Below, one piece after another: positions 51,473 to 59,075 of a stretch of DNA of 64,000 nt. Position 1 is the stretch's first letter. Each line of letters starts with the position of its first letter. Below the pieces are notes generated by a model. That model did not search any database, was not told where the DNA came from, and worked only from the letters and a program-made list of their open reading frames with translations. The stretch comes from Myxococcus guangdongensis (GTDB lineage: Bacteria; Myxococcota; Myxococcia; Myxococcales; Myxococcaceae): NCBI RefSeq assembly GCF_024198255.1, contig NZ_JAJVKW010000012.1, forward strand, positions 124,001 through 188,000, read 5' to 3'. The position numbers and the translations under genes were made by a program.

Positions 51473-52878
51473 CAGCGGCGCTCCTTCGGTTCGACGGGTG
51501 CCTGCTTCCGGGCGGGCGGCACGGCGTGGAGGATGACGCGTGAATCAGGGCTCAGGGTCTCTTTGGCGAACTGCTTCACCGCCTCTGGCGTCACCGTCTC
51601 GTAGCGCGTCAGGTCCTGCGCGACGTAGCTGGGCTCGCCGACGAAGTGGTTGTAGCTCTGGAGCACGTCCGCCTTGCCGCCGAAGCCGCCGATGGACTGC
51701 AGCCCCGCGAGCGTGCGCGTGTCGAAGCGGGTGCGCGCGCGCTGAATCTCCTCGGCCGTGATTCCGTTCTTGCGGACGTCGTCCAGCACCGCGTCCACTT
51801 CCTTCTGAATCGTGTCCGTGGACACGCCGGGCCGGGCCACCACGTTGAGGGTGAAGACCGACTGCGCGCCCTGGCTCTGCTGGGTGACGTCCACGCTCTG
51901 CGCCAGCTGCTTGTCCAGCACCAGGCGGCGGTACAGCCGGCTGGCCTTGCCCGTGCCCAGGGCCGTGGCGAGCACGTCCGCGGTGGCGTCGCCCTGCTCG
52001 AAGTACGCGGGCGTCAGCCACTGCATGGACAGCAGCGGCAGCTGCGCGATGCGCTCCTCGTGGCGGATGACCACGGGCTTGGTGAGCTTCACCGGCGCCA
52101 CGGTGGGCCGCGTGGGCTTGGGGTGGCTGGGCAGCGAGCCGAAGTACTTCTCGATGAGCGCCTTCGTCTTCGCCACGTCGAAGTCACCCACGACGGCGAG
52201 CGTGGCGTTGGAGGGCGCGTACCACTTGCGGAAGAAGTCCTTCACGTCGTCCAGCGTGGCGGCGTCCAGGTCCTTCATCGAGCCGATGACGTCCCCGTGG
52301 TACGGGTGCGGCAGCGGGAACAGCGCGTGCCACGCGGCCTCGCGGGCCAGGCCATACGGCGCGGCCTCGGTGCCCTGGCGGCGCTCGTTCTTCACCACCT
52401 CCTTCTGGGTGGCCAGCTTCTCGGGCGTCATCGCATCGAGCAGGAAGCCCATGCGGTCGCTCTCCAGCCAGAGGGCGGTCTCCAGGTGGTGGGTGGGCAC
52501 CGTCTCGAAGTAGTTGGTGCGGTCGAAGCTGGTGGTGCCGTTGAGGTCGGTGGCGCCCAGCTGCTCCAGCATGGAGATGTGCACGTCGTCGGCCACGTTG
52601 CGCGAGCCCTGGAACATCATGTGCTCGAACAGGTGGGCGAAGCCGGTGCGGCCGGGCTGCTCGTGGTAGGCGCCCACGTGGTACCAGACGTTGACGGAGA
52701 CGACGGGCAGCTTGCGGTCCACGGACAGGATGACCTCCAGTCCGTTGGGCAGGGTGTACTTCTCGTAGGGGATGGCGAGCGCTTCGCGCCCGGGCTCCAA
52801 CGGCTTCGCCTCTTGAGGGGATTGGGCGAGCGCCGGGAGCCCGAACAGGACGAGGGCTGCGGCGACGAGGGCCTTCAT
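51472..52878 (-). CDS. M16-family zinc metallopeptidase, catalytic subunit
   Basis: About 468 residues with a signal peptide (cleavage near PALAQS). The inverted zinc motif is HLFEH (H82, E85, H86), with the downstream metal-ligand region around VVKNERRQGTEAAPYGLAREA. The substrate-closing motif in the second half is GTGKASRLYRRLVLDKQLAQS. It is probably a periplasmic or surface peptidase that degrades small unfolded proteins or peptides. The start at 52878 (MKALVAAAL) is chosen for the signal peptide; GGAGGAA lies 12 nt upstream. It forms a coupled pair with the inactive homologue downstream. Confidence 0.9.
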   Translation of the reverse strand: MKALVAAALVLFGLPALAQSPQEAKPLEPGREALAIPYEKYTLPNGLEVILSVDRKLPVVSVNVWYHVGAYHEQPGRTGFAHLFEHMMFQGSRNVADDVHISMLEQLGATDLNGTTSFDRTNYFETVPTHHLETALWLESDRMGFLLDAMTPEKLATQKEVVKNERRQGTEAAPYGLAREAAWHALFPLPHPYHGDVIGSMKDLDAATLDDVKDFFRKWYAPSNATLAVVGDFDVAKTKALIEKYFGSLPSHPKPTRPTVAPVKLTKPVVIRHEERIAQLPLLSMQWLTPAYFEQGDATADVLATALGTGKASRLYRRLVLDKQLAQSVDVTQQSQGAQSVFTLNVVARPGVSTDTIQKEVDAVLDDVRKNGITAEEIQRARTRFDTRTLAGLQSIGGFGGKADVLQSYNHFVGEPSYVAQDLTRYETVTPEAVKQFAKETLSPDSRVILHAVPPARKQAPVEPKERR

Positions 52879-53075
52879 TCGGGACAAGGTTCCTCCGGGG
52901 GCTTTTCGTGCCAGGGAATCACCTCTCGCGCTTAGCACGCGTGCCTCGGGGCGTGGGCAAGGAATGACCGGGGGAATGGGTGGAGGGGCGCAACTGTTGA
53001 GGGCCGCGCTCAGGCGTGGCGAGGTGCGGCGTGACTCGTGCCCGCGAGAGCGGGGCTCCATGTCACACTGGGGCC

Positions 53076-53876
53076 ATGGTCTCCTCCGTCGGTGTCGTGC
53101 CCCGCTGCGCGGTCCACCCCGAGGAGGAAGCGGGGGCCACCTGTCAGCGGTGTGGCGCGTTCACCTGTGACACGTGCGCGACGTGGGTGATGGGCGTGCT
53201 GTATTGCGCCACCTGCGCGGCCCGGCCGGAGGTGAACTACCTGGAGGCCTTCCGCCTGGAGCGCTGGGGTCGGCGCGACGCGAATGCCTGGACGGTGGCG
53301 GCCGTGTCGGTGCTGCTCGTGGGCCTGGCGGCGCTGGCCCTGTACCTGGAGGAGTGGAGGCTGGTGCCGCTGCTGCTCGGCGCGGCGGGGGTGGGCGCGG
53401 CGTTCTTCCTGGGGGAGTGGTGGGCGAGGCCGGGCCTGGTGCTCACGCCCGTGGTGGGAGGGCTCTGGGCCACGTCGATGTATGGCCCGGGGGCGCTGGT
53501 GGTCGGGTTCCTGATGTTCATCTCCTCGCTGCAGATCTTCCTCGACACCCGCACCCGGCTCTTCTTCTGCGTGCAGGTGTCCGAGAAGGACCTGCGGCGG
53601 TTGTGGAACCTGCAGGTGAACAACCCGCTGGCGCGGCACGCGTTGTCCGCGGGGGTTGCGTCGGTGGCCTTCCCGTTGATGGTGCCCATGGCGTTGGTGC
53701 TCGGCTTCCTCGGGCTGCGGGCGGTGGATGCGCAGGCGAGACCGCCCATCGGGCGCAAGGGGCAGGCGCTGGCGGGCATCGCGCTGGGGTTGGGCGCGCT
53801 CGCGCTGTGGGGGCTGGTGCTGTGGCGGCCGGTGTTGCAGGTCGTGTTCGACCGGGTGTTCGCCGACTGGCCCTGA
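53076..53876 (+). CDS. membrane protein with N-terminal B-box-like zinc finger
   Basis: About 266 residues. The N-terminus has a B-box-like zinc-binding pattern (CAVHPEEEAGATCQRCGAF, then CDTCATWVMGVLYCATC). Four or more transmembrane helices follow (AVSVLLVGLAALALYLE; LLLGAAGVGAAFFLGEW; VGFLMFISSLQIFL; LALGLGALALWGLVLW region). Proteins of this sort are common in myxobacteria and of unknown role. The ATG at 53076 precedes the zinc finger by nine residues. It is divergent from the M16 pair. Confidence 0.7.
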   Translation: MVSSVGVVPRCAVHPEEEAGATCQRCGAFTCDTCATWVMGVLYCATCAARPEVNYLEAFRLERWGRRDANAWTVAAVSVLLVGLAALALYLEEWRLVPLLLGAAGVGAAFFLGEWWARPGLVLTPVVGGLWATSMYGPGALVVGFLMFISSLQIFLDTRTRLFFCVQVSEKDLRRLWNLQVNNPLARHALSAGVASVAFPLMVPMALVLGFLGLRAVDAQARPPIGRKGQALAGIALGLGALALWGLVLWRPVLQVVFDRVFADWP

Positions 53877-53990
53877 GTGAGCGGGCGCGCCATGCGTCCG
53901 GGCCCTGGGATGTCGCCCCGGCGAAGGACGGAGGTCCCGTGTCTTCCTCTCCGCCGGTGGTCACGGTGAGGAGGAAGGGAGGGCCACGAC

Positions 53991-54470
53991 ATGGCGAATG
54001 AAACCGAAGGGCAACAGCAGCAGGCGGACGGGCGTGCGAGCGAGGAGCTGCGTGCGAAGCGGCACGCGTCGAGGACATCGCGCACGTATGCGTTCTTCAT
54101 CCGGGACTTGGAGGCGAGGGCGGGCGTCGACCGGGCGCTCGCGGAGCGGGCGGCGGAGTCGGTGCTCTGCACCCTGGAGCAGCGGCTCATGGGCGGAGAG
54201 GTGAAGGACCTGGAGGCGCAGCTTCCCCAGAAGGTCCGGGACATGCTGCAACGGTGTCCGCGTCACGAGGGCCTGCCTCCTCGCAAGTTCAAGATGCTGG
54301 AGTTCGTGCAAAGGGTCGCGGACGACCTGGACACCACGCCGAACGAGGCGGAGCGGCTGTGCCGCGCGGTGTTCGTCACGGTGCGCGAGCACATCTCCGA
54401 GGGCGAGGCCGACGATGTGATGGGCCAGCTCCCCGCGGACCTGCGCGCGCTGTGGATTCCGGACGTGTGA
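53991..54470 (+). CDS. DUF2267-family protein
   Basis: A 159-residue helical protein. The DUF2267 pattern is seen as two similar halves: ERAAESVLCTLEQRLMGGEV with LEAQLPQKVRDML, then AERLCRAVFVTVREHISEGE with DVMGQLPADLRALW. The family is soluble and its function unknown; the GG/EG-E-x-x-D-x-x-x-QLP repeats are diagnostic. GGAGGG lies 8 nt before the ATG. The N-terminal 30 residues are basic and low complexity. Confidence 0.85.
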   Translation: MANETEGQQQQADGRASEELRAKRHASRTSRTYAFFIRDLEARAGVDRALAERAAESVLCTLEQRLMGGEVKDLEAQLPQKVRDMLQRCPRHEGLPPRKFKMLEFVQRVADDLDTTPNEAERLCRAVFVTVREHISEGEADDVMGQLPADLRALWIPDV

Positions 54471-54536
54471 GGCACGGGCCTCGTGTCGCCTCGTGCGAGG
54501 TCAGGTGCGCGACGGCGCGAGGGGGACGAGGTCGGG

Positions 54537-56273
54537 CTACTCCTGCTCCTTCGCGAGGAGTGAGGAGGCCAACCGACGGAGGTCCTCCGCGTCATCGCGC
54601 GCGGCCACGTCGCGAAGCAGCTCGGTGGCCAGGGGCTCCACAGTGAGCACCTGGCCCAGCATCCGCACCAGCTCGGCGCGGACGCGGGGCTCGGGCTCCG
54701 TGCGCAGGCACTGCGCCACCGTGCGCAGATGAGGGCCGGAGACGCGCTGGGCCATCAGGGTGGCGGCCTGCTCGCGGACACCGGCGTCCTTATCCGTGAG
54801 GATGACTTCGTCCAGCAGGGCTTCGATGCTCGCGCCCTTCATGGCGCCGAGTGCCCGTGTCGCGGCGGCGCGCACCTCGGGCGAGGTGTCCGCGAGTGAC
54901 CTCCGAGCGTAGTCCCTGCCTCGGGAGGAGCCTGTCCGGGCCAGCACGTGCAGACACTCCCGTGCGTCGAGGCGCCTGGCTTCGCAGCGACGAAGCAACC
55001 CGTCGAGGAGCTCGACGGCACGGGCCGGCTCGCTGCGCTCGAGGCCTCGCACCACGGTGCCCAACGCCAGTCCCACCGCGTCCCTCAACGCGGGTTCCGT
55101 CGTCGTCCCGACGGCCCGAGCAAGTGCTCGAGCGAGCTCGAATGAGGGGCGCTCCACCCTCCCCACCATCGTGGTCATGGCCTGCGCCAAGGCGTGGGCC
55201 TGCTCGGGCGAGGGTGGATTCGTCTTCGACACGGCTCGGGCCAAGGTCTGGAGCAACTCCGACGAAGGTTGCTCTCCGCTCTCCGTCGAGAGGGCCCGCG
55301 AAGTCTCCGGTGAGGAGAGGACCTCGGCGCTCCACCGGGCGCGCGCGGCATGGAAGTCCTTCAGCGTGCTCACCGCGCGCTGCTCCGAGCCCAGGTGCGT
55401 CATCGCCACCCGCGTCTCCGTACGCACCAGCGGCAACCCCGTCGCGCCCCCTCCGGACTCCACCACGTCCGAGCCCGTCACCTCACGCACGAGCCCGTCC
55501 TCATCGAGCGTGAAGTCCCAGTGCCCTCGCGGCCTCGGAACGACGAGCCCCGGCCCACCAGCCCCCGAGGGCGCCCACACGGGCACCGCCGTGCGCAGGT
55601 ACCGCCGCTTCGTCTTCACGTAGGTGTGGGCGCTGCCCCCGGCGCGGTACTCGGCCTCGAAGTCCCCCGTGGTGTCCTCCTCCTGCGTGGTCCACGCGCG
55701 TCCCTCCTCCGCCACGAACTGGGTCGCCGCCACCAGTCGCCGAATGAAGCGCCGGGCCCGCTCACCCACCGACAGGTCGAAGTGCACGGCCACCACCTGT
55801 CCACGCTCGTCCTGTGTCACGTACACGGGCCGCTCGAAGCTGGCGCGGAAGTCGCGCAGGGCCCCGTCCACGAGCGGCTCCGCGTCCTCCACCCACGTGG
55901 GCTTCACCCGCGCCACGAAGAAGTGCTGCCCTCCCTCCGTGCCCGCCCAGGTCACCGCCACCTCCCCGCTCCAGCCGGAGTGCCGCCAGGTGCGCCCCGC
56001 CTCCGCGCCGGGGAGCTGCTCCGCCGTCCGCGTGTCCAAATCGAAACGGTAACGGTGTGTCAGCCCGGCCTTCAGCACCCGCCGCACCCCCTTCACCCCG
56101 AAGGGGATGACGGGCGGCGTCAGCACGGGCGGCGGTGGGAAGCGCGGTGCGGGCTGGAGGGGCGCGAGCGAGGGCCGCTCACGAGGAAGGTCCCTCGCGG
56201 ACTCGAGACTCCACAGCCCCACCACCGCCAACACGGCGAGCAGGGTCAGCAGGCTCTTGAGTCGAGGGGACAC
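54537..56273 (-). CDS. membrane-anchored or exported HEAT-repeat protein with vitellogenin-like N-terminal region
   Basis: A 578-residue protein. An N-terminal hydrophobic segment (LKSLLTLLAVLAVVGLW) acts as a signal or anchor. About residues 60-300 form a beta-rich region (GLTHRYRFDLDTRT ... VTWAGTEGGQHFFVARVKP) reminiscent of the N-terminal lipid-transfer domain of vitellogenin-type proteins; the likeness is impressionistic. From about 330 the chain is alpha-solenoid, with HEAT-like repeats such as SPEVRAAATRALGAMK and EPRVRAELVRMLGQVL. It may bind lipids or act as a scaffold in the envelope. It follows dnaA on the same strand by 78 nt. Confidence 0.68.
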   Translation of the reverse strand: MSPRLKSLLTLLAVLAVVGLWSLESARDLPRERPSLAPLQPAPRFPPPPVLTPPVIPFGVKGVRRVLKAGLTHRYRFDLDTRTAEQLPGAEAGRTWRHSGWSGEVAVTWAGTEGGQHFFVARVKPTWVEDAEPLVDGALRDFRASFERPVYVTQDERGQVVAVHFDLSVGERARRFIRRLVAATQFVAEEGRAWTTQEEDTTGDFEAEYRAGGSAHTYVKTKRRYLRTAVPVWAPSGAGGPGLVVPRPRGHWDFTLDEDGLVREVTGSDVVESGGGATGLPLVRTETRVAMTHLGSEQRAVSTLKDFHAARARWSAEVLSSPETSRALSTESGEQPSSELLQTLARAVSKTNPPSPEQAHALAQAMTTMVGRVERPSFELARALARAVGTTTEPALRDAVGLALGTVVRGLERSEPARAVELLDGLLRRCEARRLDARECLHVLARTGSSRGRDYARRSLADTSPEVRAAATRALGAMKGASIEALLDEVILTDKDAGVREQAATLMAQRVSGPHLRTVAQCLRTEPEPRVRAELVRMLGQVLTVEPLATELLRDVAARDDAEDLRRLASSLLAKEQE

Positions 56274-56351
56274 GGCACCTGGGATACGGGCGCGAGGCCC
56301 GTTCCTGGTTGTACCGTGCGTATGACGTGATGACTGACGGTGGGTGGGCGC

Positions 56352-57704
56352 TCAGTGCCCGCCGAGCCGCAGCTCCAGCTCCGCCAGCTCGCGCTTCACG
56401 GTGGGGTCCGACTCACGCAGGCCCTCCACCTTGCGCACCGCGGAGATGACGGTCGAGTGGTCCTTGCTGAAGCGCGACGCGATTTCAGGGAAGGAGCTCT
56501 TGGTCAGCTTGCGGCTCAGGTACATGGCCACCTGCCGCGCGTGCGCCAGGGCCTTGTGACGGCGGTCCTCCTTCAGCGACTCCACCGTGACCTTGTAGAA
56601 GCGGGCCACCTCGCGCTGGATGGCCTCCACGTCCACCACGTGCTGGGCGGGGAGGATGTCGCGGAGGACCTCGGCGGCGAACTCCTCCGTCACCGGCTGG
56701 CGCGTCAGGCTGTGCACCGCAGACAGCTTCACCAGCGCGCCCTCGAGCTCGCGCACGTTCTTCTGGATGTGCTTGGCGATGAAGTGCGCGACGGAGTCCG
56801 GCAGGTCCAGGTTCTCCGCCACCGCCTTCTTCTGGAGGATGGCGACGCGCGTCTCGTACGTGGGCTCGCGGATGTCCGTCATCAGTCCCATGGTGAAGCG
56901 GCTGCGCAGCCGCTCCTCCAGGCCCGGAATCTCCGCGGGCACCGTGTCGCTGGTGAGGATGATGGCCTTGCCCAGCTCGTAGAGCGTGTTGAAGGTGTAG
57001 AAGAACTCCTTCTGCGTCTCCTCGCGCTTGCCCAGGAACTGGATGTCGTCGATGAGCAGCACGTCGCACTCCTCCCGGAACTTGCGCCGGAAGTCGGTCA
57101 TGCGGTGCTCGCGCACGCTCTCCACGTACTCGTTGGTGAACTGCTCGCTGGAGAGGAACACCACGCGCTGCGAGGGGTCCTTCTCCCAGATGTGGTTGCC
57201 CACGGCCTGGAGCAGGTGCGTCTTCCCCAACCCCGTGCCGCCATAGATGTAGAGCGGGTTGTAGTGGTGGCCCGGCTTGTCCGACACCGCCTGCGCCGCC
57301 GCCGCCGGCAGCTGGTTGCTGTCCGCCACCACGAAGGTGCTGAACGTGAAGCGGCTGTTCAGGCGCGAGGGCCGGCCTACACTGACCTTCACGGTGGGTA
57401 TGGGCGGGAACTGGGGGTCGGGGACGAGTCCCTCGACGACTTCATAGGTCACCGAGGACAGGCCGTTGTCCATCCGGGCCAGGTGTCCTTCGAGCAAACC
57501 GCGGTAGTGGTCGTCCACCCAGTCGCGGAAGAAGCGGTCGGGGACACCCAGCACGAGGGCGTTGTCGCGGACCTCCAGCGCGCGCACCCGGTCCAACCAC
57601 TGGAGCGCGTACTGACGGCCCTCCTGACGGACGGCCTCCAGCAACTTGTTCCAGAGAATTCCAGCACTTGGAAGGGGGGCGGAGGCCTGGGCGAGGGCGT
57701 TCAA
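56352..57704 (-). CDS. dnaA: chromosomal replication initiator DnaA
   Basis: About 450 residues. Domain I begins ILWNKLLEAVRQEGRQYALQ. The AAA+ core has Walker A YIYGGTGLGKTHLLQ, Walker B DVLLIDDIQFLG, sensor-type GLEERLRSRFTMGL, and domain IV the DNA-binding signature KDHSTVISAVRKVE. It binds DnaA boxes and opens the origin. The TTG at 57704 (LNALAQASAPLP) is proposed as start: it gives the standard length and no ATG or GTG lies between it and domain I. The open frame continues upstream for 110 low-quality codons to 58034, which I reject. No clear Shine-Dalgarno sequence is seen. Confidence 0.95.
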   Translation of the reverse strand: MNALAQASAPLPSAGILWNKLLEAVRQEGRQYALQWLDRVRALEVRDNALVLGVPDRFFRDWVDDHYRGLLEGHLARMDNGLSSVTYEVVEGLVPDPQFPPIPTVKVSVGRPSRLNSRFTFSTFVVADSNQLPAAAAQAVSDKPGHHYNPLYIYGGTGLGKTHLLQAVGNHIWEKDPSQRVVFLSSEQFTNEYVESVREHRMTDFRRKFREECDVLLIDDIQFLGKREETQKEFFYTFNTLYELGKAIILTSDTVPAEIPGLEERLRSRFTMGLMTDIREPTYETRVAILQKKAVAENLDLPDSVAHFIAKHIQKNVRELEGALVKLSAVHSLTRQPVTEEFAAEVLRDILPAQHVVDVEAIQREVARFYKVTVESLKEDRRHKALAHARQVAMYLSRKLTKSSFPEIASRFSKDHSTVISAVRKVEGLRESDPTVKRELAELELRLGGH

Positions 57705-58224
57705 GTGTGTCTCAACCGTGCAAAGCGGGCGGGACTGCGAGCGTCCGGCGGTGCTAACAGAGGGGTCCAGGTGGATCAAGCTATCGACCCAAAGTGGCGC
57801 CGCTGAAGGATCTTTTCCAGACCTCACGAATTGGCAACGGACGTGCCGAGTCAGGGCCGTTGTGGGGATCCGCTCCCCTCCCCCCAACCGCTGGGGCTCC
57901 GCCTCCCTGGGTTGACTGGGAGTACGGAACGCAAAACGCCCAAAGCCCTGTCGTGGGCCCTCGAGAAGGTGCGCGCGGATCCGCTCCCGGGTTGATCGAA
58001 TCCGGTGCTGCCTGGTCGCTTCATATGGATCCACCCAGGCGGGCGGACGCTCCCGGGAGGATTCAGGCGCCTGGAATCCGTTCCCTGGATCTGGAAAATG
58101 GGGGTGGTCCAGGTGGTCCTTCGTTGACTTGCCCCGGAAATGGGGCTACGGACCCGGCCCTTTCCCTAGTTCAGGTCGCGCCGAAGCCGTAGGAGGCGCC
58201 ACCCCTCATCAAGGAGTTCGAGCC
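57705..58224. other. dnaA-rpmH divergent intergenic region (520 nt)
   Basis: It separates leftward dnaA from the rightward rpmH block. It holds the rpmH promoter candidate at 58124-58152. I find no cluster of TTATCCACA-like boxes here, so it is a poor origin candidate. Confidence 0.5.
58124..58152 (+). promoter_or_regulatory. rpmH promoter (TTGACT-17-TACGGA)
   Basis: A -35-like TTGACT (58124-58129) and -10-like TACGGA (58147-58152) with 17-nt spacing, 73 nt upstream of the rpmH GTG. Confidence 0.5.
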
Positions 58225-58377
58225 GTGTCCAAGCGCACGTATCAGCCGTCGAAGCTGCGCCGCAACCGCACCCACGGGTTCCGCAAGCGCAATGGAACCA
58301 AGTCCGGCCGCGATGTCCTCAAGCGCCGCCGCGCGAAGGGCCGCAAGCGGCTGGTCGTGTCGGCCGCCAAGAAGTAA
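58225..58377 (+). CDS. rpmH: 50S ribosomal protein L34
   Basis: A 50-residue basic protein with the invariant L34 sequence features KRTYQPSKLRRNRTHGFRKR and KGRKRLVVSA. It is a component of the large ribosomal subunit. The GTG at 58225 is supported by AAGGAG 8 nt upstream. It is first in the rpmH-rnpA-yidD-yidC-jag-mnmE order seen across bacteria, divergent from dnaA. Confidence 0.97.
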   Translation: MSKRTYQPSKLRRNRTHGFRKRNGTKSGRDVLKRRRAKGRKRLVVSAAKK

Positions 58378-58389
58378 GCGAGTCCGCGT

Positions 58390-58812
58390 GTGAGGGCCGA
58401 GGGTGCGACGCCGGGCCGAGAAGGCCCGGCAGACCAGCGCTTCCCCAAGGCCCTTCGCCTGCTCAGCAGGCGTGAGTTCCTCGAGGTGCAGGACGGCGGG
58501 CAGAAGCTCCCCTCCGACTGCCTCCTCGCCCTCTACAAGCGCAATGGCCGGGCGTACTCCCGTGTTGGCCTCACCGTGTCGAGCAAGGTGGGAAACGCGG
58601 TGGTGCGAGCGCGCCTGAGGCGTGTGCTGCGGGAGCTGTTCCGCAAGCGGCGCACGCAATGGCCCCAGGGCCTGGACGTAGTGTTGGTGGCGCGCTCATC
58701 CGCGAAGGAGGCCTCTTTCGTGGCGCTGTCGCGCGCCTTCGACGGTGTCACCCGTAAGCTGCAGCGGCTCCCGCCGGCCGCCGAGCCGAAGCCGAAGGAG
58801 CCTCCCCGATGA
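58390..58812 (+). CDS. rnpA: ribonuclease P protein component
   Basis: A 140-residue RNase P protein that assists the catalytic RNA in maturing tRNA 5' ends. The fold is seen in RLLSRREFLEVQDGG, RVGLTVSSKVGNAVVRARLR (central RNR region) and RELFRK. The normally strict RNR box reads RAR (VVRARLRRVLRE), losing the asparagine. The GTG at 58390 follows rpmH by 12 nt. The stop overlaps the yidD ATG (ATGA). Length is slightly above the usual 115-125, owing to the N- and C-terminal tails. Confidence 0.93.
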   Translation: MRAEGATPGREGPADQRFPKALRLLSRREFLEVQDGGQKLPSDCLLALYKRNGRAYSRVGLTVSSKVGNAVVRARLRRVLRELFRKRRTQWPQGLDVVLVARSSAKEASFVALSRAFDGVTRKLQRLPPAAEPKPKEPPR

Positions 58813-59027
58813 GCCCGCTCGCCTTCGTCATCTCGCTGCCCATCCGGTTCTACCGGAGGTTCCTGGGGCCGCTGCTCCCGAAGGTGTGCCGCTTCCATCC
58901 CTCGTGCTCCACCTACGCCATGGAGGCGCTGGAAAAGCATGGAGGGTTCAAGGGTTCCTGGCTCACCGTGTGGCGTCTGATGCGCTGCCAGCCCTTCCAC
59001 CCCGGTGGCATCGATCCGGTGCCTTGA
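58809..59027 (+). CDS. yidD: membrane protein insertion efficiency factor YidD
   Basis: A 72-residue small membrane-associated protein with the YidD signature YRRFLGPLLPKVCRFHPSCS and TYAMEALEKHGGFKGSW, including the conserved cysteines. It aids YidC-dependent insertion of membrane proteins. Its ATG overlaps the rnpA stop by 4 nt and GAGGAG precedes it inside rnpA, so it is co-translated. Confidence 0.94.
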   Translation: MSPLAFVISLPIRFYRRFLGPLLPKVCRFHPSCSTYAMEALEKHGGFKGSWLTVWRLMRCQPFHPGGIDPVP

Positions 59028-59075
59028 CGGGGTCTTCACCCCTTGCCGCACCCTCCCCCGCGGGGAGGGACACTT

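Noticed and set aside
57705..58034. 110-codon N-terminal extension of dnaA to an ATG at 58034
   Set aside because: The extension does not resemble DnaA and would fill the divergent promoter region; the TTG at 57704 gives a standard length.
57705..58224. Origin of replication in the dnaA-rpmH gap
   Set aside because: No cluster of TTATCCACA-like boxes is visible; the region at 33783-34046 is far richer.
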